From contig JACAEV010000059.1 of NCBI GenBank assembly GCA_013388645.1, forward strand, positions 1 to 35,028: a DNA stretch of 35,028 nucleotides. The letters are read 5' to 3'. Shown one piece after another: positions 8,174-17,336 of the stretch. The DNA comes from Syntrophaceae bacterium (GTDB lineage: Bacteria > Desulfobacterota > BSN033 > UBA1163). The notes under the pieces are model-generated. The model had not been told where the DNA came from. It saw only the letters and a list, made by a program, of their open reading frames with translations, and did not search any database. The translations under genes and the position numbers were made by a program. The first letter of the stretch is position 1. Every line of letters starts with the position of its first letter.

Positions 8174-11100
8174 TTGGAAGATTATTTATCTTTCTTTGAA
8201 AAAGGGAAGAGTCCGATTAATTATAACGCCATTCGAATTTCGATTGCCTCTCCAGAAAAGATTGAGTCATGGTCTCATGGAGAGGTGAAGAAACCGGAGA
8301 CGATCAATTATCGGACTTTCAAACCGGAAAAGGATGGACTCTTCTGTGCTAAGATCTTTGGCCCCACTAAAGATTATGAATGTAATTGTGGCAAATACAA
8401 GCGAATGAAACACCGAGGTATTGTGTGCGAAAAATGCGGGGTCGAGGTAATCCAATCGAAGGTGCGAAGAGAGAGAATGGGGCATATCCGATTGGCCACC
8501 CCTGTCGCCCATATCTGGTTTCTCAAGAGCATTCCCAGTAAGATTGGGATCCTTTCCGACATGACGCTCAGAGAATTAGAGCGGATTCTCTACTTTGAGG
8601 CTTACCTTGTTCTCGATGGGAAGAAGACCCCTTTGAAAAAGAGTGAAATTCTTTCAGAAGATCGATATCGGGAAGCCAGAGAGAAATATGGGAATGAATT
8701 TGTAGCGGCGCAAGGAGCGGATGCGATCCGAGAACTATTGAGAAATACCAATGTGAAAGAACTTTCACAGAAGCTCCGAACCGAAATGAAGGAGACGACC
8801 TCCGAAGCCAAAAAGAAGAGATTGGCCAAACGCCTGAAGATTATTGAATCCTTCTTGGAGTCCGGAAACAAACCGGAGTGGATGATATTAGAAGTGATTC
8901 CCGTCATCCCACCTGACCTTCGTCCTCTTGTCCCCTTGGATGGAGGTCGATTTGCCACTTCTGACCTCAACGACTTATATCGGAGGGTGATCAACCGGAA
9001 TAACCGCCTCAAACGCCTTCTTGAATTGAATGCGCCGGAGATCATCATCCGGAACGAGAAGCGAATGCTTCAAGAGGCAGTGGATGCCTTGTTCGATAAT
9101 GGAAAGAGAGGTCGGACCATCTTAGGGGCAAATAAGAAACCTCTTAAATCGCTGAGCGACATGCTTCGAGGAAAGCAGGGTCGGTTCAGGCAAAACCTCT
9201 TAGGAAAGCGGGTCGACTATTCTGGACGTTCCGTGATCGTTGTTGGCCCTGAGCTCAGGTTGCATCAGTGTGGACTTCCTAAGAAAATGGCCCTCGAGCT
9301 GTTCAAACCCTTCATCTACCATCGTTTGGAAGAGAAAGGCCTGGTGGCCACCATCAAGAGTGCCAAAAAGATGTTAGAAAAAGAGAGACCTGAGGTCTGG
9401 GATGTGTTGGATGAAGTGATCCGTGAGCATCCTGTGTTGCTCAACCGAGCTCCCACCCTTCATCGTTTAGGGATTCAGGCCTTTGAACCCGTTTTGATCG
9501 AGGGGAAGGCGATTCAACTCCATCCATTGGTTTGTGCTGCCTTTAATGCCGATTTTGATGGGGACCAGATGGCCGTTCATGTTCCTCTATCCGTGGAGGC
9601 ACAGTCCGAAGCCAGGATTCTGATGATGTCCACCAATAACATTCTCTCTCCAGCTAGTGGCAAACCGATCATCATCCCCACCCAAGACATCGTCCTTGGA
9701 ATTTATTACATGACTCGGGAACGTCCCTTTGTGAAGGGAGAGGGGAAAGTGTTTTCCAATCCGGAGGAAGTGCGAATTGCTTATGATGCACACGAAATCG
9801 ACCTCCACGCACGCATCAAGGTTCGATTGGACGGTGAACTCATTGAGACGACGGTTGGTCGAATCCTCCTCAAGGAGATTCTTCCCGAAGAGATCCCCTT
9901 TCGACTGATCAACAAAGTCATGAAGAAGAGCGAACTCGCCAACCTGATTGACTATTGTTACCGGTACGGAGGAGAGAAGAAAACGGTGCTCCTCTCCGAT
10001 CGGTTAAAGGATGTGGGATATCGCTATGCAACGCTGGCTGGGATTTCCATCTCTTTGGATGACATGCTGATTCCTTCTAATAAGGGGAAACTCCTCCAAG
10101 AAGCCCAGCAGGAGATTGAGAGGGTTCAAGAACAATATACCGAGGGATTGATTACCGATGGAGAGCGATACAATAAAGTCATCGACATTTGGGCCCAGGT
10201 AACCGAAAACATTGCCGGGGTGATGTTGAAAGAGCTGGGAAGCGAGGAAGTGGTAGGGTTGTCCGGGGAGAAAAAGACCACGGAGAGTTTAAATCCCATT
10301 TACATCATGGCTGATTCCGGAGCCCGGGGGAGCGCTCAGCAGGTGCGACAATTAGCGGGCATGCGGGGTTTGATGGCGAAGCCATCTGGAGAAATCATCG
10401 AAACTCCCATCACTGCGAATTTTCGGGAAGGGCTGACCGTCCTCCAATACTTCATCTCCACTCATGGGGCTCGAAAGGGGCTTGCCGATACCGCATTGAA
10501 AACAGCCAACGCAGGATATCTCACCCGACGATTGGTGGATGTGGCTCAGGATGTCGTCATCAGGGAAAATGATTGTGGAACCCTGGATGGAATTGAAGTC
10601 GAATCGCTCGTCGAGGGGGGAGAAATCATCGAATCCATGAGAGAACGCATTCTCGGTCGAGTGGCCTTAGAAGAAATTCGAGATCCCTTTTCAGGAGAGG
10701 TGATCGTCAAAGGGAATGAAGAAATTGATGAAACCTTGGCCGATCGCATCGAGGACATCGGGATTGACAAGGTGAAGATTCGGTCCGTGCTCACCTGCAA
10801 ATCGAAACAGGGGGTCTGTGCCCTCTGCTATGGTAGGGATTTAGCACGTGGGAGATTGGTCAATGTGGGGGAGGCGATCGGCATCATCGCCGCCCAATCC
10901 ATTGGTGAGCCGGGGACCCAGCTGACCATGAGGACTTTCCACATCGGGGGAACAGCCAGCCGGAGAGCAGAGCAAACGACGTTAGAATGTCGGATTGACG
11001 GGAAGGTAAAATTCATCAATCTGAAGAGCGTGAAGAATCGGGAAGGAAATCTGATCGTGATGAATCGAAATGGGGAAATTGCCATTTTAGATGAGAACGG

Positions 11101-12304
11101 GAGGGAACGAAGGCGATATACCGTCATTTATGGTGCCAAGTTAAAGGTGAAGGATGGACAGAAGGTCAAGGAAGGAGAGATCTTGGCAGAGTGGGATCCT
11201 TATTCCATCCCTGTTCTAACAGAGGTGTCGGGACTGGTGAAATTTGGAGACATCATTGAAGGGGTAACAATGCAGGAACAGGTGGATGAGTTTACTGGCT
11301 TATCTCGAAAAGTGATTACGGAATCAAAAGACCCAGAACTTCGGCCAAGGATCTCCATCAAGGATGATAAGGGCCGAACCATGAATCTTCCTGGTTCGAC
11401 TTCCCAGGCGCGGTACCTTCTCCCTGTGGGAGCCAATATCTTTATCTCTGAAGGCGATATGGTGGAGGCCGGGGATGTCATCGTGAAGATCCCCCGTGAG
11501 ACAACCAAGACGAAAGATATTACAGGAGGCCTTCCACGGGTGGCTGAGCTTTTCGAGGCAAGAAAACCCAAAGAATATGCTTTAATCAGTGACATCGACG
11601 GGATGGTCGAATTTGGAAAAGACCTAAAGGGAAAGAGGAAGGTGGTCATTCGACCGGAAGTAGGGGAACCAAAGGAATATATGATTCCGAGGGGAAAACA
11701 TGTAAGCGTCCACGAAGGAGATTTTGTTAAAGCAGGAGAGGCCTTGATGGATGGTCCCTCCAATCCTCATGATATTTTAAGAGTGTTAGGAGATAAAGCC
11801 CTGGCCCGATATTTGGTGGATGAAATCCAGGAGGTTTATAAACTCCAAGGGGTGAAGATCAATGACAAACATATAGAGGTGATCGTTCGTCAGATGCTAA
11901 AGCGAGTGAAAATTAAAGAAGTCGGAGATACGCACTTTTTGGTGGATGATCAAGTGGAAAAATTTGTATTTGAAGAGGAGAATGCCCGGGTGATGAAAGA
12001 GGGAGGAAAACCGGCTGTTGGGGAACCTCTTTTCTTGGGAATTACCAAGGCCTCTCTCATTACGGATAGTTTTATTTCTGCTGCCTCCTTCCAGGAGACC
12101 ACTAAGGTACTCACTCAAGCAGCTGTAGCGGGGAAGGTGGACTATTTGAAGGGATTGAAGGAGAATGTCATCATGGGTCGCCTGATCCCAGCAGGAACGG
12201 GTTTGGCTAAATACAAACAATTACCTCTCTGGGTGGAAGGATACACTGAAGAAAAAGTTCCAACGGGTGGGGAAAGGGAGACAGCGGGAGAAGTGGCTGC
12301 CTAA
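8174..12304 (+). CDS. rpoC: RNA polymerase beta-prime subunit
   Basis: The beta-prime subunit, 1376 residues. It starts with TTG at 8174 behind a near-perfect AAGGAGG at 8160-8166; the normal start [12 protein letters not shown] supports this. The N-terminal zinc knuckle uses Cys70, Cys72, Cys85 and Cys88. The catalytic magnesium loop NADFDGDQ is at about 458-465. The second zinc site has an early Cys in [10 protein letters not shown] and three more in [11 protein letters not shown]. The trigger-loop/bridge-helix region carries [17 protein letters not shown], and the C-terminus has the usual [13 protein letters not shown]. Length is normal for proteobacteria. It is the last gene of the ribosomal/RNA polymerase cluster. 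Confidence 0.98.
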   Translation: MEDYLSFFEKGKSPINYNAIRISIASPEKIESWSHGEVKKPETINYRTFKPEKDGLFCAKIFGPTKDYECNCGKYKRMKHRGIVCEKCGVEVIQSKVRRERMGHIRLATPVAHIWFLKSIPSKIGILSDMTLRELERILYFEAYLVLDGKKTPLKKSEILSEDRYREAREKYGNEFVAAQGADAIRELLRNTNVKELSQKLRTEMKETTSEAKKKRLAKRLKIIESFLESGNKPEWMILEVIPVIPPDLRPLVPLDGGRFATSDLNDLYRRVINRNNRLKRLLELNAPEIIIRNEKRMLQEAVDALFDNGKRGRTILGANKKPLKSLSDMLRGKQGRFRQNLLGKRVDYSGRSVIVVGPELRLHQCGLPKKMALELFKPFIYHRLEEKGLVATIKSAKKMLEKERPEVWDVLDEVIREHPVLLNRAPTLHRLGIQAFEPVLIEGKAIQLHPLVCAAFNADFDGDQMAVHVPLSVEAQSEARILMMSTNNILSPASGKPIIIPTQDIVLGIYYMTRERPFVKGEGKVFSNPEEVRIAYDAHEIDLHARIKVRLDGELIETTVGRILLKEILPEEIPFRLINKVMKKSELANLIDYCYRYGGEKKTVLLSDRLKDVGYRYATLAGISISLDDMLIPSNKGKLLQEAQQEIERVQEQYTEGLITDGERYNKVIDIWAQVTENIAGVMLKELGSEEVVGLSGEKKTTESLNPIYIMADSGARGSAQQVRQLAGMRGLMAKPSGEIIETPITANFREGLTVLQYFISTHGARKGLADTALKTANAGYLTRRLVDVAQDVVIRENDCGTLDGIEVESLVEGGEIIESMRERILGRVALEEIRDPFSGEVIVKGNEEIDETLADRIEDIGIDKVKIRSVLTCKSKQGVCALCYGRDLARGRLVNVGEAIGIIAAQSIGEPGTQLTMRTFHIGGTASRRAEQTTLECRIDGKVKFINLKSVKNREGNLIVMNRNGEIAILDENGRERRRYTVIYGAKLKVKDGQKVKEGEILAEWDPYSIPVLTEVSGLVKFGDIIEGVTMQEQVDEFTGLSRKVITESKDPELRPRISIKDDKGRTMNLPGSTSQARYLLPVGANIFISEGDMVEAGDVIVKIPRETTKTKDITGGLPRVAELFEARKPKEYALISDIDGMVEFGKDLKGKRKVVIRPEVGEPKEYMIPRGKHVSVHEGDFVKAGEALMDGPSNPHDILRVLGDKALARYLVDEIQEVYKLQGVKINDKHIEVIVRQMLKRVKIKEVGDTHFLVDDQVEKFVFEEENARVMKEGGKPAVGEPLFLGITKASLITDSFISAASFQETTKVLTQAAVAGKVDYLKGLKENVIMGRLIPAGTGLAKYKQLPLWVEGYTEEKVPTGGERETAGEVAA

Positions 12305-12335
12305 TAAGAAAGACTATTCTAAAGGTAATATGAAT

Positions 12336-12374
12336 AAGGCCCATTCTCATGTTGGCGGAATGGGCCTTTTCTTT
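12336..12374 (+). terminator. Rho-independent terminator after rpoC
   Basis: AAGGCCCATTC (12336-12346) and GAATGGGCCTT (12358-12368) make a perfect 11-bp stem with an 11-nt loop, followed by a T-rich tail (12367-12374). It is 32 nt after the rpoC stop and ends the whole tuf-rpoC block. Confidence 0.95.
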
Positions 12375-12494
12375 TACCTACCTGGATGCGTTGAGTGCAA
12401 TTTGATATAATTTTGGAATTTATGAAAATGGTTAAAAATACTAGCTGATTCCCTACAATGAAGTAAGGAATTTAAATCTTACAAGGAGATTTAT

Positions 12495-12722
12495 ATGGTA
12501 ACAGCGAAAGTCACTTCCAAGGGACAAATCACAATCCCGAAAGAGGTCAGGGAAAAGCTGAGGATATCCCCGGGGGAAGAGTTGGGATTTGTCGAGAGGC
12601 ATGGAGTGTTCTTTATCCAAAAGCAGGTGAAGACATCTCCGTTTGAGAAATGGATGGGGAAGCTGAAGGGGCTCAAAGGTTTGCAGTCAGATGAAATGAT
12701 CGATGGTTTAAGAGGAAAATGA
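12495..12722 (+). CDS. AbrB/SpoVT-type antitoxin
   Basis: A 75-residue DNA-binding antitoxin of the AbrB/MazE/SpoVT swapped-hairpin fold. The first 45 residues show the standard TSKGQITIPKEVREKL and PGEELGFVE. The rest, KTSPFEKWMGKLKGLKG, is the tail that normally occludes the active site of a PIN-domain partner. The ATG at 12495 has AAGGAG at 12483-12488. Its stop overlaps the PIN gene start (ATGA at 12719-12722), the usual coupling of such pairs. Since the toxin is broken, this is now probably an orphan antitoxin. Confidence 0.9.
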   Translation: MVTAKVTSKGQITIPKEVREKLRISPGEELGFVERHGVFFIQKQVKTSPFEKWMGKLKGLKGLQSDEMIDGLRGK

Positions 12723-12988
12723 TCACCGCAATCGACATGAATATATTACTGGATATACTGATTCCGGACGAAACACATTCATTGAATTCAAAACAATTGC
12801 TCGATCGATGTTTAGAAAAAGGACAGTTGGTGATATGCGAAGTTGTTTGTGCGGAACTTTCCTCACAATTCCCCTCGGAAAGAGAATTGAGAAATTTTCT
12901 TTTGGACACGGGGATCAGGCTTGTTCCATCCAGCCGTGAAGCTCTGTATTTAGCCGGAGAACGGTGGAAAAAGTTTACCAGAAAAAAA
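12719..12988 (+). pseudogene. PIN-domain toxin, truncated by an IS5-type remnant
   Basis: About 90 codons of a VapC-like ribonuclease toxin. The first metal-binding Asp (residue 6, in ITAIDMNILLDI) and the conserved Glu (46, in CAELSSQF) are present. Homology stops after ERWKKFTRKK. The second half, which should bear the remaining acidic residues of the active site (the usual LTRD-like motif), is absent. From about 12987 the sequence switches to a transposase fragment in another frame. The frame drifts on to a stop at 13117, giving a nonsense tail. Loss of those residues should abolish nuclease activity. I could not find the missing half downstream of the insertion remnant. Confidence 0.8.
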
Positions 12989-13412
12989 GGATGTCATCGT
13001 GATGTTCAAGGCCCTGATTCTTCAGTCTCTTTACAATCTTTCGGACGAGCAGACGGAGTTTCAGATTCGAGATCGTCTCTCGTTTATGCGGTTCTTGGAT
13101 TTGTCTTTGGAAGATGACGTTCCGGACGCCAAGACCCTTTGGTTGTTTCGAGAGCAGTTGACCGAAGCGGGGGTGATTGAAAAGGCCTTTGACCAATTTG
13201 AAGCGTATCTTTGGGAACAGGGTTTCTCGGCCCGCAAAGGACAGATTGTAGACGCCAGTATTGTTCCGGGACCGAGGCAAAGGAACAGTCGGAAAGAAAA
13301 TAAGAGGATCAAGCAGGGAGAGGCTCCAGAAGGCTGGAGCGAGCAGAAGAGGCGGCAGAAGGATACGTAGGCCCGCTGGACCAAGAAGAACGGACAGAAC
13401 TACTATGGTTAT
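12987..13412 (+). mobile_element. IS5-family transposase remnant
   Basis: A fragment of an IS5-type DDE transposase. The translation from about 12987 gives MFKALILQSLYNLSDEQTE, DRLSFMRFLDLSLEDDVPD, the GQIVDASIVPGPRQRN segment with the first catalytic Asp, and QKDT. A TAG at 13368-13370 interrupts the frame, after which ARWTKKNGQNYYGY continues in the same frame to 13412 and then homology ends. The N-terminal approximately 50 residues, the C-terminal half with the other catalytic residues, and both terminal inverted repeats are missing or not recognisable. It is a dead, internally truncated element inside the PIN toxin locus. Confidence 0.85.
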
Positions 13413-13641
13413 ACGCTTTGAAACTTCCTTTTCATCTTCCAACGAACTCTATTCCTGATCCCATCCAACCGCGGGGCATCGAGGCATCTCCAGTCCTTGA
13501 ATCAAGAAAAGCGAAGAAAGATCGGTGCGGGAATTCATGAATTTGATTCAATCTTACCCATTAGGGGTCTCAGTGAAAAGCACCGGTGGGGGATTAGAAA
13601 TGATGTGCAGGTCCGTATTGCAGAAAAAAGTGGGTAAAGAG
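13413..13641. other. Spacer after the transposase remnant, no gene recognised
   Basis: This stretch lies between the end of transposase homology and the minus-strand small partner gene. It holds one 60-codon open frame (plus strand, starting 13525 and running into the next gene) whose translation resembles nothing I know. No transposase terminus or remaining half of the PIN toxin could be read in any frame. It is probably scrambled debris from past insertions and deletions. Confidence 0.5.
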
Positions 13642-13845
13642 CTACAGTCGGAATTGCTCGGAATAAACCCTCCTGCTCATTTCATTCCTTTGAGATCTCC
13701 AAAGTAGATCGAGAAAATCAAGATAGCTACTTAAATCCCTGGGTTCATGAAACATTGGCCTGCCAATAGCCCCGAAGTCTTCCTTGGTGAGTACCCAATC
13801 TTTCTCAAGGTCGATGCTTCTCTTTCTTCTTTTTTGTAAGCTCAT
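13642..13845 (-). CDS. Small partner protein of a nucleotidyltransferase (hypothetical)
   Basis: A 67-residue protein on the minus strand. I prefer the ATG at 13845, preceded by GGAG nine bases earlier, over an in-frame ATG at 13866 that lies deeper inside the neighbouring gene. The start overlaps the last 41 bp of the nucleotidyltransferase gene in another frame, which indicates translational coupling. The sequence is basic at the N-terminus, then reads DWVLTKEDFGAIGRP and SSYLDFLDLLW. Similar short proteins with a YLxFL-like helix often neighbour stand-alone nucleotidyltransferases, so a role as its partner (possible antitoxin or regulator) is inferred. No catalytic motif is visible. Confidence 0.62.
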   Translation of the reverse strand: MSLQKRRKRSIDLEKDWVLTKEDFGAIGRPMFHEPRDLSSYLDFLDLLWRSQRNEMSRRVYSEQFRL

Positions 13846-14353
13846 CGTACTTCTCCATCTGTCCATATTTTTCGAAGTACCCTCGAATCTCCTCCATATC
13901 CAGCCCGGGCAACTTCAAAAGGTACTGAAGGTCTGCCATCTCCCTGAACGATCTTTCCGGATCGTTTTTCATGGCAAAGACCTTAAGGGCAATTAGATGC
14001 TCAGCCCGCACAACGGGTACTGATATGTCATCGAGAACGAGTAGCGGCTTGGCCTCCGAAAGAATCACATCGGCCGTTTCGCCTTCTACGTAAATGAAAT
14101 CGATCCTTCCAAGATTTGTGAGCGGATGCACATGATTCGAATAACCTACCGAGCGATAGATCGTTTCGTAACCAAGGGATTCCAGATATGCGATGATCCT
14201 ACTTTGATGGGGACTTCGAACCAAGAAATCCACATCCTGTGTTGCCCGTAAATACCCATAGGCCTTCAAGGCAAAAGAGCCAACAAGAGCATAGTCGATT
14301 TGCGCTTGTTCGAAGAAACCGATTAGACTTCGGAATATCGTCTTAATATTCAA
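13805..14353 (-). CDS. MNT-like nucleotidyltransferase (AbiEii/DUF6036 type)
   Basis: A 182-residue stand-alone nucleotidyltransferase of the polymerase-beta superfamily. The catalytic pattern is VGSFALKAYG (Gly25-Ser26) followed by DVD (Asp40 and Asp42) and a third Asp at about 85 in GRIDFIYVE. The C-terminal helical part contains ALKVFAMKNDPERSFREMADL, typical of this group. Homologues serve as toxins or tRNA-modifying enzymes in abortive-infection and toxin-antitoxin modules, and the substrate cannot be read from sequence. The annotated start is TTG at 14353 with no clear ribosome-binding site, so the true start may differ. It follows cpoB by only 46 nt on the same strand. Confidence 0.8.
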   Translation of the reverse strand: MNIKTIFRSLIGFFEQAQIDYALVGSFALKAYGYLRATQDVDFLVRSPHQSRIIAYLESLGYETIYRSVGYSNHVHPLTNLGRIDFIYVEGETADVILSEAKPLLVLDDISVPVVRAEHLIALKVFAMKNDPERSFREMADLQYLLKLPGLDMEEIRGYFEKYGQMEKYDELTKKKKEKHRP

Positions 14354-14399
14354 GGTGAGCTAAATATAGCGCCTCTTTCGGCCTTCGACGCTCGCGTTT

Positions 14400-15314
14400 T
14401 TATCTTATCGTTTCCAACTTCTTCTTGGCCATGTCGGCCTGTTCGGAGTGAGGATATTTTTCGATTACACGTTTTAGCAAATTTCGTGCATTGGTCTTAT
14501 CTCCGAGCTCCAAGAAAGCGAGGCCCTGTTTGAAGAGAGCTGCTGGGATTTTGTCCCCCTCCGGATACTTCACTATAGCCTTCTCATATTCTAAGATCGC
14601 TTTTTCAAAATCTTTTTTCATGTAATAAGTCTCTCCGATCCAAAACTGGGCATTATCAGAGAGTTCGGTATTGGGATATTGTTTGAGAAAAGCTTCGAAT
14701 TTCCTTCGGGCTCCCTCTAAGTCTCCCTTGTAAAAGGTCTCATAAGCATCTTTGTAGAGGTCTCCCATTCCAGTGGAGGACCCTTTGAGCTCAGCCGAGA
14801 TCTCTTTGGCCGAGATCAATTTATCTTGCTCTGCCTGTTTTGAGGCAACTGCTGAAATCTTTCCTTCCAGCCCTTTCAGTTGATCCTCCAACTCTTTAAT
14901 TTTTCCCTCTTGGTTCCTATTTTTTTCGTCGAAGATTTTTCCCCGTTCTTCTAAGATTTTTAATCGACCCTCGACATCCGCCTTCACCCGATCCACCTCC
15001 CTTGAAGGCCTTTTTAGGTATTCCTTATACTCTTCGACGCCGGTGGAAAGGGTTCGGGTTTCACTCTGAAGCGTTTCAAGTCGAAGTAAAAGATCCGCCT
15101 TCAATTTTTGATTTTCCGAAGAGTAATCATTTTTGAGCGCAGCCATGTCGCTCTTGATGGAATTATTTTCTTTTTGAAGATGATTGGCTTGAGATTGGAG
15201 ATGATTGATTTGAGATTGGAGCTTATCCATTTTCCGGTCGAGCAGTTGTACCTCTTTTGAAGTTGCGCATCCAAAAAGCAACAATCCTGTTAGAGCAACA
15301 ATCCATGCTTTCAT
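14400..15314 (-). CDS. cpoB: Cell division coordinator CpoB / YbgF lipoprotein-like
   Basis: A 304-residue envelope protein of the Tol-Pal operon. It starts with a signal peptide ending LLLFGC, with Cys16 as a lipoprotein lipid-attachment site, unlike the non-lipidated Escherichia coli protein. Residues about 22-180 form long coiled coils (KLQSQINHLQSQ repeats), consistent with the trimerization region. The C-terminal third holds tetratricopeptide repeats (YETFYKGDLEGARRKFEAFL, AQFWIGETYYMKKDFEKAIL, ALFKQGLAFLELGDKTNA). CpoB links peptidoglycan synthesis by PBP1B with Tol-driven outer-membrane constriction. It is the last gene of tolA-tolB-pal-cpoB. Confidence 0.92.
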   Translation of the reverse strand: MKAWIVALTGLLLFGCATSKEVQLLDRKMDKLQSQINHLQSQANHLQKENNSIKSDMAALKNDYSSENQKLKADLLLRLETLQSETRTLSTGVEEYKEYLKRPSREVDRVKADVEGRLKILEERGKIFDEKNRNQEGKIKELEDQLKGLEGKISAVASKQAEQDKLISAKEISAELKGSSTGMGDLYKDAYETFYKGDLEGARRKFEAFLKQYPNTELSDNAQFWIGETYYMKKDFEKAILEYEKAIVKYPEGDKIPAALFKQGLAFLELGDKTNARNLLKRVIEKYPHSEQADMAKKKLETIR

Positions 15315-15364
15315 GCCATCACCTTTCTTTAATTTTTATAAGCCGAATTTCCTCACAAACCATC

Positions 15365-15386
15365 CAAACCCTCTGCGAAGGGTTTG
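15365..15386 (-). promoter_or_regulatory. Hairpin between pal and cpoB
   Basis: CAAACCCT (15365-15372) and AGGGTTTG (15379-15386) form a perfect 8-bp stem with a six-base loop, starting 6 nt after the pal stop codon. There is no run of U after it in the direction of transcription, so it is more likely a partial terminator or 3-prime stabiliser that raises pal over cpoB than a full stop. Confidence 0.45.
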
Positions 15387-15392
15387 TTCAGG

Positions 15393-15992
15393 TTATTTCG
15401 ATATGATAATGGTATGGGCCCTTCGGTTTTTTGCCCAGGCCTCTTCGTTATGGCCAGGATCGAGTGGTTTTTCCTCTCCGTAACTAATGGTGGAGATCCG
15501 TTCCGAAGAAATGCCCAAGGAGATCAGATAGTTTTTTGTACTATTGGCTCGCCTTTCTCCAAGTGCCAGGTTGTACTCATTGGTTCCTCTTTCGTCACAA
15601 TGGCCTTCGATTTGGATCTTCACCTTAGGGTATTTTTTCAAGATTTCTGCATTTTCCTTCAGAATCGCCGCATCTCCGGGACGGATGTCATATTTATCGA
15701 AGTCAAAGTGAATATCTTTGAGCAGAGAGCTTTCAAAGACTACCCCTTCGATCCCCGGTTCTTTCTTAGCCATAAGGCTCTTTTCCAAATCTTTTTTTGC
15801 AGCCTCCTCCCTCATTCTCGCTTCTCTTTCCCTTTCTCTTTCTTTTGCGATACGTTCTGCCTCGGCCTTCGCCGCTGCCTCTTCTTTCTTGACGGAGGGT
15901 TCTTCTTTCATCACCGTTTTTTTCGGGCAGCCCGTCAGAATAAGTCCGATACAAAGAGAACAAATCATGATGGTGAAGCTTTTCTTAACCAT
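15393..15992 (-). CDS. pal: Peptidoglycan-associated lipoprotein Pal
   Basis: A 199-residue outer-membrane lipoprotein. The signal peptide ends LILTGC with lipidated Cys22. A charged linker rich in Lys, Glu and Arg follows (about 25-75), then the OmpA-like peptidoglycan-binding domain (about 85-199) with IHFDFDKYDIRP, the GHCDERGTNEYN motif that binds diaminopimelate, and LGERRA. Pal anchors the outer membrane to peptidoglycan and is bound by TolB. It lies 36 nt after tolB on the same strand. Confidence 0.96.
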   Translation of the reverse strand: MVKKSFTIMICSLCIGLILTGCPKKTVMKEEPSVKKEEAAAKAEAERIAKEREREREARMREEAAKKDLEKSLMAKKEPGIEGVVFESSLLKDIHFDFDKYDIRPGDAAILKENAEILKKYPKVKIQIEGHCDERGTNEYNLALGERRANSTKNYLISLGISSERISTISYGEEKPLDPGHNEEAWAKNRRAHTIIISK

Positions 15993-16028
15993 AACAACCT
16001 CCTTTGATAAATAATGGGAATATCCATT

Positions 16029-17333
16029 TTAATCAAATCGCTTAGACCAAGCTGGGCTCGATTCACCTCCTTTCGATGGAGTGACAACCCTCTGGTTAAA
16101 ACCGTTGGCATTCATAATAAAAATCTTTGATCCCCCTGTCCGATTTGAGCTGAAAGCAATGTAACGGCCATCCGGTGACCAACCGGGACTTTCATGATTG
16201 CCTGGATTGGAGGTCAGTCTGCGGAGCCCGGACCCATCAGCGCCAATCGTGAATATATGATACCGACCCTCTGCCCTTCCGCAAAAAGCAATTCGGTCAC
16301 CTTTAGGCGACCAAGAAGGATTGGTATTGTAACTTCCCTCATAGGTCAAACGACGAACATTGGACCCATCCTTTCCCATGATGTAAATTTGCGGAGATCC
16401 GGATCGGTCTGAAACAAAAGCAATCCATTGGCCGTCTGGAGACCAGGTGGGCGAAGCTTCATTACCATGTCCTTTGGTGAGCTTCACCGGGTTTCCTCCA
16501 CTGGCATCTATGAGGTAGATATCTGACTTTCCTTCCTTTCCCATCATCAGGGCGATCTGTTTTCCATCGGGCGACCAGGAAGGGGAGAGATTCAATCCGG
16601 GATAAAAAGCGAATCGTTGAAGATTTTTTCCGTCCGTATCGATAAGGTAGAGGTCTGGATTTCGTTTGAGATAAGAGGTAAAGGCGATTTTTTTATTATC
16701 CGGAGACCAGCGTGGGGAGAGGTTGATGGATTGATTTTGAGTGATCTGTTTGACATTTGCGCCATCGAAATCAGCGATGAAAATCTCCTTGCCCGCTCCC
16801 TGTGATACCTCATAAGCAATTTTTGTATTGTGAACTCCTTTTTCTCCAGTCAATTGAAGCGTCACCTCATCAGCCATTCGATGCACAGCAGGTCGGAGGA
16901 TTTGAATAGACCCTTCGTACTGTTTCCCAACGATGTGTTTCTGTTCCACTAAATCGACCAAATGAAATTTAATTTTGAAATTAAGGCCAATGGGGTCAAA
17001 GAGAGCCTCTCCGGCTAAAAGAATTTCTCCACCTGCATGGACCCATTCTTGGAGGAAGGAGGTAGGGGGGATCCCTTCTTTTCCTTGAAGGGAAGGGGGG
17101 AGGAGATGGTAATCGATCACCTTGAAAAAACCAGAAAGAACGAGATCATTGGCTAAAATTTCATAAACTTTTTCTGAGAAGGAAGGTGGCGTTTTATCCA
17201 CCGATTTCCATTTTGCGAGGACAATGGGAATCTGGACAAAAGTCGGGGCGTTGATATCCAAGTAAACCCTTCCTTCTGAAGCAGGGGTGAGGGCAAAGAT
17301 CATAAGAAAGATGAGAAAGTAATATTTCATCAT
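16029..17333 (-). CDS. tolB: Tol-Pal system beta-propeller protein TolB
   Basis: A 434-residue periplasmic protein with an N-terminal signal peptide ending near ASEG (about residue 20). The N-terminal alpha/beta domain occupies up to about residue 165. A six-bladed propeller follows, marked by six repeats of the WSPDGK type (SPRWSPDNKKIAF, SPSWSPDGKQIAL, SPTWSPDGQWIAF, NPSWSPKGDRIAF, SPGWSPDGRYIAF and a final SPAWS). TolB shuttles between Pal and TolA. The start is 3 nt after the tolA stop codon, so the two are translationally coupled. Confidence 0.96.
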   Translation of the reverse strand: MMKYYFLIFLMIFALTPASEGRVYLDINAPTFVQIPIVLAKWKSVDKTPPSFSEKVYEILANDLVLSGFFKVIDYHLLPPSLQGKEGIPPTSFLQEWVHAGGEILLAGEALFDPIGLNFKIKFHLVDLVEQKHIVGKQYEGSIQILRPAVHRMADEVTLQLTGEKGVHNTKIAYEVSQGAGKEIFIADFDGANVKQITQNQSINLSPRWSPDNKKIAFTSYLKRNPDLYLIDTDGKNLQRFAFYPGLNLSPSWSPDGKQIALMMGKEGKSDIYLIDASGGNPVKLTKGHGNEASPTWSPDGQWIAFVSDRSGSPQIYIMGKDGSNVRRLTYEGSYNTNPSWSPKGDRIAFCGRAEGRYHIFTIGADGSGLRRLTSNPGNHESPGWSPDGRYIAFSSNRTGGSKIFIMNANGFNQRVVTPSKGGESSPAWSKRFD

Positions 17334-17336
17334 GGT

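Noticed and set aside
8103-8288. 61-codon plus-strand reading starting MNHERRTMNDSS, overlapping the start of rpoC
   Set aside because: It is a translation of the heptamer repeat running into rpoC in another frame; no ribosome-binding site and no independent support.
13061-13442. Minus-strand readings across the transposase remnant
   Set aside because: They are antisense shadows of the plus-strand IS5-type fragment, whose protein matches are clear.
15384-16014. Long plus-strand readings opposite pal
   Set aside because: Antisense shadows of pal; the composition is rich in Phe, Ser and Leu without family likeness, while pal is unambiguous.
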